A stretch of 64,000 nt of DNA from Alkaliphilus pronyensis (GCF_009017275.1 NZ_WBZC01000014.1:1-64000); one strand, 5' to 3'; positions 36,203 to 46,448 are shown, counted from the first letter of the stretch. Notes: generated by a model from the letters alone, not told the origin. Made by a program: numbers and translations.

Positions 36203-36982
36203 CTATCTTTTAACTTTTCTTAATTCTTCCAATAATCTATCATTCAATATTTTAATATGGGTACCCTTCATACCTAATGATCTGGATTCAATAACACCTG
36301 CACTCTCAAATTTTCTTAAGGCATTTACAATGACAGAACGAGTAATTCCCACTCTATCGGCGATTTTACTTGCAACCAATAATCCTTCTGTGCCATTTAA
36401 TTCATTAAAGATATGCTCTACTGCTTCAAGCTCTGAATATGAAAGGGTGCCAATAGCCATTTGCACTACCGCCTTCTTCCTTGCTTCCTCTTCAATCTCT
36501 TCTGTTTTTGCCCTTAAAATCTCTAGACCTACTACAGTTGAGCTGTATTCCACCATAACTAAGTCTTCATCTTCAAACTCATTTTCATGTCTAGCTAAAA
36601 CTAAGGTTCCTAAGCGTCTACCGCTACCATTTATAGGTACGATTGTCACTAACTTATTGTAGCTTTCAACATCATACTTAAATATTTTTAGAAGCTCATC
36701 TTGTGTTATGTTGGACTTTGTTTCCGTTATATTTAGCAGCTGTTCGTTATACTCTTCAGGAAACTTTTTCTCACTGGTTTTTTCATCAATAACTATTGGG
36801 CAGTCTGATGTATCGGTTAGGCTTACACCTAACACCTTTCCCTTTGAGCTGGCAACATAAACATTTGCATCTAAAATTTCACTTAGTATTCTACATAGCT
36901 CGTTAAAGGATATTGCATGGTCACCACTCTGCTGTAGTATTTTATTTATTCGTCTTGTTTTTTCCAATAAAGCACTTGCCAT
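36203..36982 (-). CDS. codY: Global transcriptional repressor CodY
   Basis: GTP- and branched-chain-amino-acid-sensing regulator of stationary-phase and nutrient genes. 259 residues with an N-terminal GAF domain (about 1-155) and a C-terminal winged helix (about 200-250) whose recognition region reads [20 protein letters not shown], nearly invariant in CodY. It sits last in an operon with hslV and hslU, as in Bacillus, and could in turn regulate the nearby flagellar operon. Confidence 0.97.
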   Translation of the reverse strand: MASALLEKTRRINKILQQSGDHAISFNELCRILSEILDANVYVASSKGKVLGVSLTDTSDCPIVIDEKTSEKKFPEEYNEQLLNITETKSNITQDELLKIFKYDVESYNKLVTIVPINGSGRRLGTLVLARHENEFEDEDLVMVEYSSTVVGLEILRAKTEEIEEEARKKAVVQMAIGTLSYSELEAVEHIFNELNGTEGLLVASKIADRVGITRSVIVNALRKFESAGVIESRSLGMKGTHIKILNDRLLEELRKVKR

Positions 36983-37001
36983 TTTACTTCCTCCTTTGTA
37001 A

Positions 37002-38396
37002 TTAAATTATAAACCTATCTTCATTGATAATCTTAATTGTATTCTTCAATTTTGAATGTACATAATCCACATCAATAACAATTTCTTCTTCCTTCATATC
37101 TGGTGCCTCAAAGGATATTTCCTCCAAAAGCTTTTCTACTACATTGTGTAGTCTTCTAGCACCAATATTGTCACTTTGCTCATTCATCATAAAGGATATC
37201 TTTGCGATCTCATATATGGCATCCTCTGTAAACTCTATCTTTATACCCTCCGTCTGCAAAAGCAGCTGGTACTGCATCAATATTGCATTTTTAGGCTGGG
37301 TAAGGATAGCTTTAAAGTCCTGAATATTTAAATTGCTTAAGCTAACCCTTATTGGAAATCTACCCTGTAGCTCAGGTATCAAATCCGAAACCTTTGATAT
37401 ATGGAATGCACCTGCTGCAATAAAAAGGATGTGATCTGTTTTTACGGGGCCATACTTTGTCATTACAGTACTGCCTTCAACTATTGGAAGTATATCCCTC
37501 TGTACCCCTTCCCTTGATACATCAGGACCAGCTGCTCCTTCTCTTCCACATATTTTATCTATCTCATCTATGAAGATTATTCCGTTTTCTTCTACATTGA
37601 TTATAGCTTTATTAATAACATCATCCATATCAACAAGCTTTTGAGCCTCTTGATCAGTTAAGATTTTGCGGGCTTCGGCAACAGTAACCTTTTTCTTCTT
37701 GGTTTTTCTAGGGACAAGCTCTCCCAAAACATCTTGAATATTTATATTCATTTCTTCGCTACCCATTCCTGAAAAAACACCAATTGATGAGGGGTTTTGA
37801 TCAATTACCTCCACCTCTACAATTTCCTTTTCCAAAAGTCCCAGCTTCAATTGCTTTTGAATTTGCTCACGCTTCAGCTTTCTTTCAGCCTCATAGTTTT
37901 CATTAACATTAGCTTCCTCATACTCTGGCTTGTTTTTAAAAAACATTTCTAAAGGATTTTTTAACGAAGCTTCTTTTTTTGGAGATGGATCAATTAGCTC
38001 CACTATTCTTTTACTTGCTAAAATCTTAGCTTTTTCGTAATTCTGTTGTATATATGTGTTTTTTGTCATTCTTATGGATGCCTCAACTAAATCTCTAATC
38101 ATGGACTCTACATCCCGTCCCACATAGCCAACCTCTGTAAACTTAGTTGCTTCTATTTTAACAAAGGGAGCTCCTACAAGCTTAGCTAGCCTTCTGGCTA
38201 TTTCTGTCTTTCCTACACCTGTTGAGCCAATCATGAGTATATTTTTAGGCTTAATTTCCTCTCTAAATTCTAAGGAAATCAAGCTTCTCCTATATCTGTT
38301 ACGAAGGGCAACTGCTACTGCTTTTTTTGCAAGGCTTTGACCTATTATATATTTATCTAGTTCTTCAACAATTTGCCTGGGTGTGTAATTACACAT
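37002..38396 (-). CDS. hslU: ATP-dependent protease ATPase subunit HslU (ClpY)
   Basis: AAA+ unfoldase that feeds substrates to HslV. 464 residues: the start [20 protein letters not shown], Walker [10 protein letters not shown] (57-65), the I-domain insertion (about 110-230), Walker [11 protein letters not shown] and the sensor GRFPIRV are present. Stop-to-start distance to codY is 19 bp, indicating one operon. Confidence 0.96.
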   Translation of the reverse strand: MCNYTPRQIVEELDKYIIGQSLAKKAVAVALRNRYRRSLISLEFREEIKPKNILMIGSTGVGKTEIARRLAKLVGAPFVKIEATKFTEVGYVGRDVESMIRDLVEASIRMTKNTYIQQNYEKAKILASKRIVELIDPSPKKEASLKNPLEMFFKNKPEYEEANVNENYEAERKLKREQIQKQLKLGLLEKEIVEVEVIDQNPSSIGVFSGMGSEEMNINIQDVLGELVPRKTKKKKVTVAEARKILTDQEAQKLVDMDDVINKAIINVEENGIIFIDEIDKICGREGAAGPDVSREGVQRDILPIVEGSTVMTKYGPVKTDHILFIAAGAFHISKVSDLIPELQGRFPIRVSLSNLNIQDFKAILTQPKNAILMQYQLLLQTEGIKIEFTEDAIYEIAKISFMMNEQSDNIGARRLHNVVEKLLEEISFEAPDMKEEEIVIDVDYVHSKLKNTIKIINEDRFII

Positions 38397-38429
38397 TTTT
38401 TCACCTCACTTATAATAAAGAAGCTTTTA

Positions 38430-38963
38430 TTATAGTGTTTCCACACTTATATTGCTATTTGTATAAACGCAAATATCTGCAACAATCTCTAATGACTTTG
38501 TTACAATATCCTTAGCTGATAAATCTGTATTTCTGCTTAGGGCTATGGCAGCAGATAGTGCAAAGGCACCCCCTGAGCCAATAGCAATAACATCATCATC
38601 AGGCTCTATGACCTCTCCTGTTCCACTGATAACCAGCATAGCTTCCTTATTTACAGCTATTAGCATTGCTTCTAGCTTTGTTAGCATTTTATCTCTACGC
38701 CAGCTTTGGGCAAGCTCTATAGCTGATCTTTTTAGGTTTCCTCCATGCTTTTCTAGGTAGTTTTCAAACTTTTCTGCTAGGGTAAATGCATCTGCAACTG
38801 AGCCTGCAAATCCAATTAATACCTCATCATTATAAATCTTCCTAACCTTTTTTGCATGATTCTTAATAACTATTTTTTCTCCTAGGGTAACCTGACCATC
38901 TCCTGCTATAGCACAATCCAGACCATTTTTCCTTGCGGCGACAATCGTTGTACCTTTAATCAT
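38430..38963 (-). CDS. hslV: ATP-dependent protease peptidase subunit HslV
   Basis: 177 residues. The proteasome-like fold begins [10 protein letters not shown] with GDGQVTLG behind it. The catalytic N-terminal threonine would be T5 after removal of MIKG, a short propeptide common in clostridial HslV (E. coli HslV loses only the Met). [11 protein letters not shown] and the [10 protein letters not shown] end are typical. trmFO and xerC, frequent upstream neighbours, are missing. Confidence 0.95.
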   Translation of the reverse strand: MIKGTTIVAARKNGLDCAIAGDGQVTLGEKIVIKNHAKKVRKIYNDEVLIGFAGSVADAFTLAEKFENYLEKHGGNLKRSAIELAQSWRRDKMLTKLEAMLIAVNKEAMLVISGTGEVIEPDDDVIAIGSGGAFALSAAIALSRNTDLSAKDIVTKSLEIVADICVYTNSNISVETL

Positions 38964-39053
38964 AGTCTCACCCCCCAGTATTAATAACTCAAATGAATAC
39001 TACCATAACTCTACCTTCAATTCAATATTTATTAACAAATATTAAAAATATTT

Positions 39054-41120
39054 TTAATTTTCTTTTTTCTCTTGATAGCCACATTCTTTATTGGTACATT
39101 CTATTTTTTCGCCCTTCTTATTGCTTTTGTAAACCATTAATTGGTTGCATCTTGGGCATTTTTTATCTACAGGTTTATTCCATGAAACAAATCTACACTT
39201 AGGAAAGCTACTACACCCGTAGAATAATCTCCCCTTTTTAGATCTTCTTTCAATTACATCTCCATCCTTGCAATTTGGACATTTTACCCCAACCTTATTT
39301 ACAATTGCTTCAGTGTATTTGCAATCTGGATAGCCTGAACAAGCAAGAAACTTTCCATATCTTCCATGTTTAATCAGCATGGTTTTTCCACATTCCTTAC
39401 ACATCTCATCACTTTCTTCAACCAAATCTATTTCTTCCATATCTTTTTCTGCTACCTCTAGCATTTTTTCAAAGGATTGGTAAAATTCCTTAATTAATAT
39501 CTTCCAGTTTTCATTACCTTCTTCTATTTTGTCTAAGCTTTTCTCAAGCTCTGCAGTAAAGTGAACCTCTAAAATATCAGAAAAATAGTTCTCTAGTATG
39601 TCTGTTACTATAATACCCAGCTCTGTAGGCTTTAAATATCTACCTTCCTTTTCTACATATCCACGATACAAAATTGTTGTAATAGTAGGTGAGTAGGTGC
39701 TGGGTCTACCTATTCCCAACTCCTCCATCGTTTTAACTAGGGATGCCTCTGTGTACCTAGCTGGAGGTTGAGTAAAGTGTTGCTTAGCTTCTTCATTGAT
39801 AACCTTAATCTCTTCCCCTTCATTAACAATAGGTAAATTTACATCCTCTGAAGTTGTGGCAAAGGAGTAAACCTTTAAGAAACCATCAAATTTTAGTCTA
39901 GAGCCTGATGCCTTAAATACAATAGATTCCACCTCTAGCTCTATTGCAACTGTTTTGAATATTGCTGGCGACATTTGGCTAGCTACTGATCTTTCCCATA
40001 TTAGCTTATATAGGTTATATTGATCCTTTGTTAAGGAGGTTTTTATTTTATCAGGTGTACGCTGTATATCCGTAGGTCTGATGGCTTCGTGGGCATCCTG
40101 TATATCTTTTTTTTCTGTTTTCCTGTTAATACTCTTTCCTACATAATCTTTTCCAAAGGCTTCATTTATATAATTAATAGTGCTGTTTATTGCCTCCTTT
40201 GAAATACGGGTTGAATCAGTTCTCATGTAGGTTATTAATCCAGCTGTTCCCTCTTTTTCAATATCTATTCCTTCATATAATTGCTGTGCTATTGACATTG
40301 TTTTTTTGGTTGAATAGCCTAACTTGTTTGATGCCTCCTGCTGCAATGTACTTGTGATAAATGGTAGGTAAGGATTCCTGCGCTTTTCACCTTCTTTAAC
40401 TGAGGTTACTAGTAAAGGTTTTCCCTTTATTACTTCTAGTATATCTTCAACCACCTTTGAATTTTTTAGCTCCTTATTACCCTTATCATCACTAAAGAAT
40501 TTTGCTTCAAAGGTATCTCCATCCTTCTCTAGGTCTAGCTTCAAGCTCCAATATTCCTCAGGTATAAAGCTCTTAATTTCCTCTTCTCTATCTTTAATTA
40601 TTTTAGTTGCCACCGATTGTACTCTACCTGCACTTAAGCCTTTACGAATGTTACGCCACAGCAGTGGACTTATTTTATATCCAACCAATCTATCTAATAC
40701 TCTTCTAGCCTGCTGTGCATCTACTAGTGCTTTATTTATTTTTCTTGGTTTTTTAATTGCTGCCTTAATAGCTGTTTTAGTAATTTCATTGAACTCAATT
40801 CTACAGGGAGTTACTTCATCTATACTTAGTGCATTGGCTAAATGCCAAGATATAGCTTCACCTTCTCTGTCTGGGTCAGTTGCAAGCAAAACCTTTTTTG
40901 CTTTTTTAGCCTCCTGTCGTATTTCTTTTAACACAGGTCCTTTACCTCTTATGGTAATATAGTCAGGTTCAAAATCCTTCTGGATATCAACACCTAGCTT
41001 GCTCTTAGGTAAATCTATTATATGTCCTATTGATGCTTTGACAATGTAGTTTCTTCCAAGAAATTTTTTTATTGTCTTTGCCTTTGCTGGCGACTCTACG
41101 ATTACTAGGGATTTTGTCAA
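39054..41120 (-). CDS. topA: DNA topoisomerase I
   Basis: Relaxes negative supercoils by type IA strand passage. 688 residues: Toprim domain with E9 and the acidic DPDREGEA motif (82-89), active-site Y298 in GLITYMRTDSTRIS, and three C-terminal zinc-ribbon segments (about 570-685) with CxxC pairs such as CKECGKTML, CPNCKDGD and CPRCNQLM. Length and layout are standard for Firmicutes. Confidence 0.97.
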   Translation of the reverse strand: MTKSLVIVESPAKAKTIKKFLGRNYIVKASIGHIIDLPKSKLGVDIQKDFEPDYITIRGKGPVLKEIRQEAKKAKKVLLATDPDREGEAISWHLANALSIDEVTPCRIEFNEITKTAIKAAIKKPRKINKALVDAQQARRVLDRLVGYKISPLLWRNIRKGLSAGRVQSVATKIIKDREEEIKSFIPEEYWSLKLDLEKDGDTFEAKFFSDDKGNKELKNSKVVEDILEVIKGKPLLVTSVKEGEKRRNPYLPFITSTLQQEASNKLGYSTKKTMSIAQQLYEGIDIEKEGTAGLITYMRTDSTRISKEAINSTINYINEAFGKDYVGKSINRKTEKKDIQDAHEAIRPTDIQRTPDKIKTSLTKDQYNLYKLIWERSVASQMSPAIFKTVAIELEVESIVFKASGSRLKFDGFLKVYSFATTSEDVNLPIVNEGEEIKVINEEAKQHFTQPPARYTEASLVKTMEELGIGRPSTYSPTITTILYRGYVEKEGRYLKPTELGIIVTDILENYFSDILEVHFTAELEKSLDKIEEGNENWKILIKEFYQSFEKMLEVAEKDMEEIDLVEESDEMCKECGKTMLIKHGRYGKFLACSGYPDCKYTEAIVNKVGVKCPNCKDGDVIERRSKKGRLFYGCSSFPKCRFVSWNKPVDKKCPRCNQLMVYKSNKKGEKIECTNKECGYQEKKEN

Positions 41121-41180
41121 TTACCACACCTCCATTGCGTCTTTTGTTTTGGAAAATATAGACAAAATCATTTCAACTGA

Positions 41181-42272
41181 TTAAACTACAGTATACATTT
41201 TACCAGGCAACTGACAAATGAAACCCTTTAATTCTAAAACTGTTAAAATGGGATTTACTTCATTTATTTTTATGCCACTTTTGTGTACTATATAATCTAT
41301 ATGTATGGGTTCATGCTTTATTATATTATATATTTTAGCTTCTTTATTACTTAGTGATACATTTATTATTTCGTTATCTTTTTTACTAATAAAATTAAAG
41401 GTTTTTTTTAGGTCTTCAATAATATCTTCAACCTCTAGTACCATTTTGGCACCATCCTTAATAAGACTATTGGTTCCTTTGCTTAAGTTACTATTAATAT
41501 TTCCTGGTAGTACAAACACATCTTTTCCATGGTCTATAGCAAAGTCTACCGTAATTAGTGCACCACTTTTTTTAGCTGCCTCCACAATAAAAACTCCATC
41601 GGATAAACCACTTATGATTCTATTTCTAGCAGGAAAGTGGTACTTCAAGGGAGGTGTACCAGGTGGATACTCCGATAATATACACCCATTATTCTCTAGG
41701 ATTTCAACCATCAAATTTGTATTAGACACAGGATAGCATTGATCTATTCCACAGCCCAGCACCCCAATGGTGTATTGCTTATCTGCCAATGTTCCCCTAT
41801 GGGCTTCAGTATCTATACCATAGGCTAGTCCACTAATTGTACCAACCTTCCACTGGGCAAGCTGTCGGGCAAAGCTAAAGGCTGCCCATTTCCCATAGGG
41901 TGTTGCTTTTCTAGCACCTACAATAGCTACTATTGGATAAGTCATATCAAGTTTGCCTTTTAAATATATTACATAGGGTGGATCGTATATACCCTTAAGC
42001 TTTTCAGGGTAATCACTGTCACTTATTGTTAAGGCCTGTATTCCTTTTTCGTTGCATTGGTGAATAATTTCTTCTATATATTGCTTGCTTCTATTTTTAA
42101 TCAAGCGGTTTGTTATTATTCGATTATTATTTAAGGCAATGGATATATGAGACTCTTTAGCAGTCAGTAATTCTTCAAGACAGCCGAAATAGTCATATAG
42201 ATTATTTAACAGTTTAAAACTGATACCCCCAATATGACTTAGCCAAATAAGGAAATCCCTTTCCTTAAGCAT
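41181..42272 (-). CDS. dprA: DNA-processing protein DprA
   Basis: RecA loader for incoming single-stranded DNA in natural transformation. The Rossmann core shows IVGARKATPYGKWAAFSFAR, GVLGCGIDQCYP, SEYPPGTPPLKYHFPARNRI and FVVEAAKKSGALIT-type motifs. A C-terminal winged-helix (about 300-363) is present. 363 residues. Upstream of topA as in most Firmicutes. Confidence 0.95.
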   Translation of the reverse strand: MLKERDFLIWLSHIGGISFKLLNNLYDYFGCLEELLTAKESHISIALNNNRIITNRLIKNRSKQYIEEIIHQCNEKGIQALTISDSDYPEKLKGIYDPPYVIYLKGKLDMTYPIVAIVGARKATPYGKWAAFSFARQLAQWKVGTISGLAYGIDTEAHRGTLADKQYTIGVLGCGIDQCYPVSNTNLMVEILENNGCILSEYPPGTPPLKYHFPARNRIISGLSDGVFIVEAAKKSGALITVDFAIDHGKDVFVLPGNINSNLSKGTNSLIKDGAKMVLEVEDIIEDLKKTFNFISKKDNEIINVSLSNKEAKIYNIIKHEPIHIDYIVHKSGIKINEVNPILTVLELKGFICQLPGKMYTVV

Positions 42273-42430
42273 TATTGATACACCCCCTGCGACGATGCTT
42301 CTAATTCATATCAAGATTATTTACAAAATTATGAATTCATGCATTACACATTATATAACAAAACAAAAAAATAATAAACAATATTTTGTCGTAATGCTTA
42401 ATATTAATAGAAAGGTACTATATTATATGA

Positions 42431-43219
42431 TTATTGATGTTTCCAAATTTTAAGATTATCAGAAATGAAGCTTAGGATTTCCCTATGCTCCTCTTTCCCA
42501 TTACCCTTTACAGCCATAGCTTTACCAATGGCAATATTGATGGGAATATTTCTTTTTATAGGTCCTATGTCCTTTAAGTATTTTCCATTTTGCCAAAAAT
42601 CAGTTTTTATTGCTATAGGAATAATTTTTACATTTGCTTTTTTAGCTAGCTTAACCCCTAAGCTGTTGAATTCTTCAGGGATAAAGTTTACTGTTCTAGT
42701 GCTTTGTGGAAAGATTATTATAGATGTACCCTCATTAAGTAAAGCTTTTCCTTTACCCATAACTGTTTTAAAGTCTTCCCTCGGGTTATCCCTGGAAACA
42801 ACTATAGGGTTTCTAGCTCTCATTATAGAACCAACAATCTTATGGGTTGCAAGGCTTTCTTTAATTACGAAGGTTGCCTCCATAAATGGAGCTATAATGC
42901 AGGGGAATACCATTGTTTCTAATGTACTCATATGATTACTAACAAAAACAACTGGGTCCTTTTGCTTTTCAATTACATCAAGACCAGTTATATGAAAACG
43001 TCCTCCACAGCCTTCTATTAGCTTGAAAATATCAAAGGAGGCCTTAGCCCACGCCCCAGTATCAAATTCCCCTTTTGCAACAACTTTTCTTGCCTCAAAT
43101 AGTATTTTTACGTACCTTGCCACAAAATAAGTCCTGCTATTTAGTGATAGCTTGTCTAAAATATGTCGTGGTGTATTGGCCTCTGTGTGATACTCAGGGG
43201 GAGTAAAGTATTTAATCAT
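42431..43219 (-). CDS. Lysophospholipid acyltransferase family protein (PlsC-like) with variant motifs
   Basis: 262 residues. The PlsC acyltransferase fold is recognisable from FVSNHMSTLETMVFP and IIIFPQSTRT, but both catalytic blocks deviate: motif I is NHxxxxE (H96, E101) instead of NHxxxxD, and motif III is FPQSTR instead of FPEGTR. The same pair occurs in a branch of this family and may mark a different acyl acceptor or donor. No clear membrane anchor. It is monocistronic, with its own promoter and 158 bp before dprA. Confidence 0.82.
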   Translation of the reverse strand: MIKYFTPPEYHTEANTPRHILDKLSLNSRTYFVARYVKILFEARKVVAKGEFDTGAWAKASFDIFKLIEGCGGRFHITGLDVIEKQKDPVVFVSNHMSTLETMVFPCIIAPFMEATFVIKESLATHKIVGSIMRARNPIVVSRDNPREDFKTVMGKGKALLNEGTSIIIFPQSTRTVNFIPEEFNSLGVKLAKKANVKIIPIAIKTDFWQNGKYLKDIGPIKRNIPINIAIGKAMAVKGNGKEEHREILSFISDNLKIWKHQ

Positions 43220-43248
43220 AATATCACATCCTTTTAATATATAAGGAA

Positions 43249-43277
43249 ATTATAGCAGTATATAGCATTACATACAA
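43249..43277 (-). promoter_or_regulatory. Promoter of the plsC-like gene
   Basis: On the minus strand TTGTAT and a perfect TATAAT are spaced by 17 nt, 30 bp upstream of the gene. The 325-bp divergent gap to the zinc-ribbon gene holds this and the plus-strand promoter at 43418-43446; the rest is AT-rich with nothing I can name. Confidence 0.65.
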
Positions 43278-43417
43278 TAATAATGTATACATATTAACAA
43301 TTATTATATTCTAAAATCCTTTTAAATCAAGCTCTAGTTATATTATGGTTATTAGAAGTAAGGAAAATTATGTATTAGCAGCACCTTCTATTATTTTCTA
43401 TATATTTACATAATTTG

Positions 43418-43446
43418 TTTGTTTTTATCAAACAATATGATATAAT
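43418..43446 (+). promoter_or_regulatory. Probable promoter of the zinc-ribbon gene
   Basis: A perfect TATAAT (43441-43446) is preceded at 17 nt by a weak TTTGTT, or at 20 nt by TTGTTT. The leader of about 90 nt has complementary GCTCG and CGAGC segments at its two ends. Confidence 0.45.
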
Positions 43447-43544
43447 AAATTAAGCTCGATAGTGTCTTTGGATAATAATCTTCTCAACCTTTAGAAGTAA
43501 AAATTTCCTTTGCGACGAGCGAAATATAATTTGGAGGGATTATT

Positions 43545-43853
43545 ATGTTAAAGGACAAAAACTTAAACTGTAAAGACTGTGGAAATCAATTTGATTTCAC
43601 TGCTTCTGAGCAGGAATTTTATGCAGAAAAGGGATTTACCAATGAGCCAGGCAGGTGCCCTAAATGTAGAGCTGCCAAAAAAGCACAAGGTCGTAATAAC
43701 ACAAGAAATACAAGAAGCAATAAAGCAGTAAGACGACAAATGTACTCTGCAACCTGTAGTAAGTGTGGTGTAACTGCTGCTGTTCCATTCCAACCAAGTG
43801 GAGATAAGCCAGTATACTGTAAGGAGTGCTTTAATTTTCCTAAAGGGAATTAG
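43545..43853 (+). CDS. Zinc-ribbon domain protein (zf-trcl type)
   Basis: 102 residues with four CxxC motifs. The first half reads CKDCGNQFDFTASEQEFYAE and CPKCRAAKK, the pattern of the zinc-binding family PF13451; the second half has CSKCGVTAAVPF and CKEC. A basic linker (NTRNTRSNKAVRR) joins the halves, suggesting nucleic-acid binding. The function is unknown. GGAGGGA precedes the ATG. Just upstream of a cold-shock gene on the same strand, but each has its own promoter. Confidence 0.88.
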   Translation: MLKDKNLNCKDCGNQFDFTASEQEFYAEKGFTNEPGRCPKCRAAKKAQGRNNTRNTRSNKAVRRQMYSATCSKCGVTAAVPFQPSGDKPVYCKECFNFPKGN

Positions 43854-43901
43854 TAAAACATTTACAGACAAAAAATTATTCCTTTATAATAAATGTATAT
43901 G

Positions 43902-43930
43902 TTGACATTTTTTTTTAAAAGTAGTAAAAT
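43902..43930 (+). promoter_or_regulatory. Promoter of the cold-shock gene
   Basis: TTGACA and TAAAAT are spaced by 17 nt. Transcription near 43937 would give a leader of about 120 nt, long as in other cold-shock genes. Confidence 0.7.
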
Positions 43931-44001
43931 TAATATTGTTGTATAATAAGTGTTTATAATTCACATATTAAATATAATCATAAGATAATATTAATATATT
44001 G

Positions 44002-44031
44002 GATTTTTGTTCTTGTTATATAACAAAAATC
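44002..44031 (+). promoter_or_regulatory. AT-rich leader hairpin before the cold-shock gene
   Basis: GATTTTTGTT pairs with AACAAAAATC (10 bp, 10-base loop) about 13 nt before the ribosome binding site. Its low stability would suit a temperature-responsive leader. The pairing is seen; thermosensing is inferred. Confidence 0.45.
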
Positions 44032-44057
44032 AGAAAATTATTTGGAGGTTTCAAAGA

Positions 44058-44258
44058 ATGAAAACAGGTAAAGTAAAATGGTTTAACGCAGAAAAAGGTT
44101 TTGGTTTCATTGAAGTAGAAGGTGGAGATGATGTATTTGTTCATTTCTCTGCTATCAGTGGAGAAGGCTTTAAGACTCTTGAAGAAGGACAAATGGTTGA
44201 ATTTAACGTAGTTGAAGGTAACCGTGGACCTCAAGCAGAGAATGTTGTTAAGTTATAA
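44058..44258 (+). CDS. Cold-shock protein (CspA family)
   Basis: 66-residue single-stranded nucleic-acid-binding protein: [20 protein letters not shown] with the RNP1 motif KGFGFI and the RNP2 motif DVFVHFS. An upstream in-frame ATG gives an extension unlike the family, while GGAGG lies correctly before 44058. It acts as an RNA chaperone at low temperature. Confidence 0.97.
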   Translation: MKTGKVKWFNAEKGFGFIEVEGGDDVFVHFSAISGEGFKTLEEGQMVEFNVVEGNRGPQAENVVKL

Positions 44259-44264
44259 GTAGAT

Positions 44265-44290
44265 TAACTGCCCTTAAGGGCAGTTTTTTT
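44265..44290 (+). terminator. Intrinsic terminator of the cold-shock gene
   Basis: AACTGCCC/GGGCAGTT (8 bp, loop TTAA) followed by seven T on the plus strand. Confidence 0.9.
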
Positions 44291-44323
44291 ATTTAATTAT
44301 ATTTTTAATATGAGTATTTTCTT

Positions 44324-44731
44324 TTATTCTTTTGCTCTTCTATATAAGGCAGGTTGAATATCTGGATACGTTAAGTTCATGGGTAACTTATCAAATAATT
44401 TGACCTCTGATATTTCTAAGTTAGGTAGTTCACCTAGCTCATAAATTTTTGCAGTAAACAATCTTCCATAAGACTCAACCTCTCCCTTTTCAACTGAGTA
44501 TTCACATATAGGATTAATATTGAATTCTAATGCACCTGTTTCTTCTAACAATTCTCTATTTCCAGTGGCATTAATATCTTCATTTTCTTCCCTACGACCA
44601 CCTGGAATCTCCCATGTTGACCTATCTTTGTGTTTAACTAGCAAAATTTCCTCTTTATATGTAGAATAAATAACAGCATATTTTAGTTTACTATCTTCTA
44701 CTGTTCCTAATTGATAAAACTCTATTTTCAT
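44324..44731 (-). CDS. Nudix hydrolase
   Basis: 135 residues. The Nudix box fits GX5EX7REUXEEXGU exactly from G45 to A67 (GGRREENE, REELLEETG-like core RELLEETGA), so it should hydrolyse a nucleoside diphosphate linked to another moiety; the substrate cannot be told. It is 24 bp downstream of comM and probably co-transcribed. Confidence 0.93.
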   Translation of the reverse strand: MKIEFYQLGTVEDSKLKYAVIYSTYKEEILLVKHKDRSTWEIPGGRREENEDINATGNRELLEETGALEFNINPICEYSVEKGEVESYGRLFTAKIYELGELPNLEISEVKLFDKLPMNLTYPDIQPALYRRAKE

Positions 44732-44755
44732 TTTGCCTACTCCTCCTAGTCTATA

Positions 44756-46291
44756 TTAAAACTTAAAAATATTATTTGTATTCCTATATTGAAGGGCTTC
44801 TGATATGTGCTGCTCCTTTATTATTTCAGATGCATCTAAATCTGCAATTGTTCTAGCTACCTTTAGTATGCGATTATACCCCCTAGCACTGAGCTTCATT
44901 TTATTATAGGCTATCTGTAATATATTTTTGGCCTCCGCATCTGTTTTACAATGCTTTTTAATGTCTGATGGGGCTAGCTGAGAATTATTTAAAATATCAG
45001 TACCAAAGTACCTTTCTTGCTGAAACTCCTTAGCCTTCTCCACCCTTTTTTTAATAGTATTTGAGTCTTCTATTTTACTTCTGCCTACTAAATCATTATA
45101 GGCTATTGAAGCAGTTTCTACAACTATATCAATTCTATCTAATAATGGGCCTGATATTCTTCCCATATACCTTTTTACCTGCTGTGGTGAACAGCTACAT
45201 TGGTTTTCTGTTTTAGCTCCATAGTAGCCACAGGGGCATGGGTTCATGGCAGCCACCAGCATGAATTTTGATGGATAGCTATAGGAGGCATTTACTCTGG
45301 AAATACTAATAACTCCATCCTCTAAAGGCTGTCTTAGTACCTCTAAGGCTATTTTATTAAACTCAGGTAGCTCGTCTAAAAACAGCACTCCATAATGACT
45401 AAGGGAAACCTCTCCAGGTCTAGGAATTCTCCCACCTCCCGTTAATGCGATATTGGATATGGTATGGTGTGGTGATCTAAAGGATCTACTATGGATTAAC
45501 CCCTCATCCTTATCTAATAGTCCTGCAATACTATAAATTTTAGTAACCTCTATTGCCTCTTGAAAGGTCATTTTAGGCAAAATGGAAGGTAATCTCCTTG
45601 CTGCCATTGTCTTTCCAGAACCTGGTGGACCTATCATCAGTAAATTATGGTTTCCTGCAGCTGTAATCTCCATAGCTCTTTTCAGATTTTCTTGTCCACT
45701 TATATCTTTAAAATCAAGACCTTTACTATTTTCATTTTTTATATTTTGTATCTGCCCTTTTTGTGGTTCAAGCAATAAGCAACCATTAATATATTTTTGA
45801 AGCTCACTTAGGCTTTCTACACCAATACACTCTATGCCCATTACATATTTTGCTTCAGGTAGGTTATCTTTAGGTAATATAACTTTTTTTATACCATTAC
45901 TACACATTTCTAATAGCATAGGAAGTACACCCTTAACTCTGTTAATTCCTCCGTCCAATGAAAGCTCTCCTATAGCAATAAAATCCGAGGCAGAAAATTC
46001 ATTTTTCAACTGGCCTGAAGCAGCTAAAATACCCATTGCGATTGGTAGATCAAAATGTGTACCCTCCTTTTTTGTATCAGCTGGAGCAAGGTTTACTGTT
46101 ATACGTTTTAATGGAAACTCTAAATTGCTATTTTTAATGGCTGCTCTAACCCTCTCCTTAGATTCTTTAACCTCAACATCTGCTAAGCCTACAATATTTA
46201 TTGCCGGTAGGCCATTTGCCAAATCAACCTCTACCTCTATGGAGTCTACCTTTAAACCATTTATTGAGCATGACTTAATTTTAGAAAGCAT
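44756..46291 (-). CDS. comM: YifB/ComM family Mg-chelatase-like AAA ATPase
   Basis: 511 residues. An N-terminal Lon-like (ChlI/S5) domain (about 20-170; VRAAIKNSNLEFPLKRITVN), an AAA domain with Walker A GPPGSGKT, Walker B FLDELPEF, and a C-terminal helical domain (YNRILKVARTIADLDASE). A four-cysteine insert CPCGYYGAKTENQCSC binds zinc in this family. The Vibrio and Haemophilus homologue is a branch-migration helicase for transformation. dprA, another competence gene, lies nearby. Confidence 0.93.
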   Translation of the reverse strand: MLSKIKSCSINGLKVDSIEVEVDLANGLPAINIVGLADVEVKESKERVRAAIKNSNLEFPLKRITVNLAPADTKKEGTHFDLPIAMGILAASGQLKNEFSASDFIAIGELSLDGGINRVKGVLPMLLEMCSNGIKKVILPKDNLPEAKYVMGIECIGVESLSELQKYINGCLLLEPQKGQIQNIKNENSKGLDFKDISGQENLKRAMEITAAGNHNLLMIGPPGSGKTMAARRLPSILPKMTFQEAIEVTKIYSIAGLLDKDEGLIHSRSFRSPHHTISNIALTGGGRIPRPGEVSLSHYGVLFLDELPEFNKIALEVLRQPLEDGVISISRVNASYSYPSKFMLVAAMNPCPCGYYGAKTENQCSCSPQQVKRYMGRISGPLLDRIDIVVETASIAYNDLVGRSKIEDSNTIKKRVEKAKEFQQERYFGTDILNNSQLAPSDIKKHCKTDAEAKNILQIAYNKMKLSARGYNRILKVARTIADLDASEIIKEQHISEALQYRNTNNIFKF

Positions 46292-46448
46292 CTTTTCACA
46301 TCCTATTTAAACAATTTAATAATAATTATTTCGATAAAATGTATTAAATTTCCTTTTTTTATGTTGAATTATTTATAAAATTATGTAATAATACATTATT
46401 TTTTATAATAAAAATAGTTATTCTTTAAAAAAATTATTAATTTGCAAT

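Noticed and set aside
44025-44039. CodY-box-like sequence before the cold-shock gene (three mismatches to AATTTTCWGAAAATT)
   Set aside because: Such matches are frequent by chance in AT-rich DNA, and the site overlaps one arm of a hairpin that explains it equally well.
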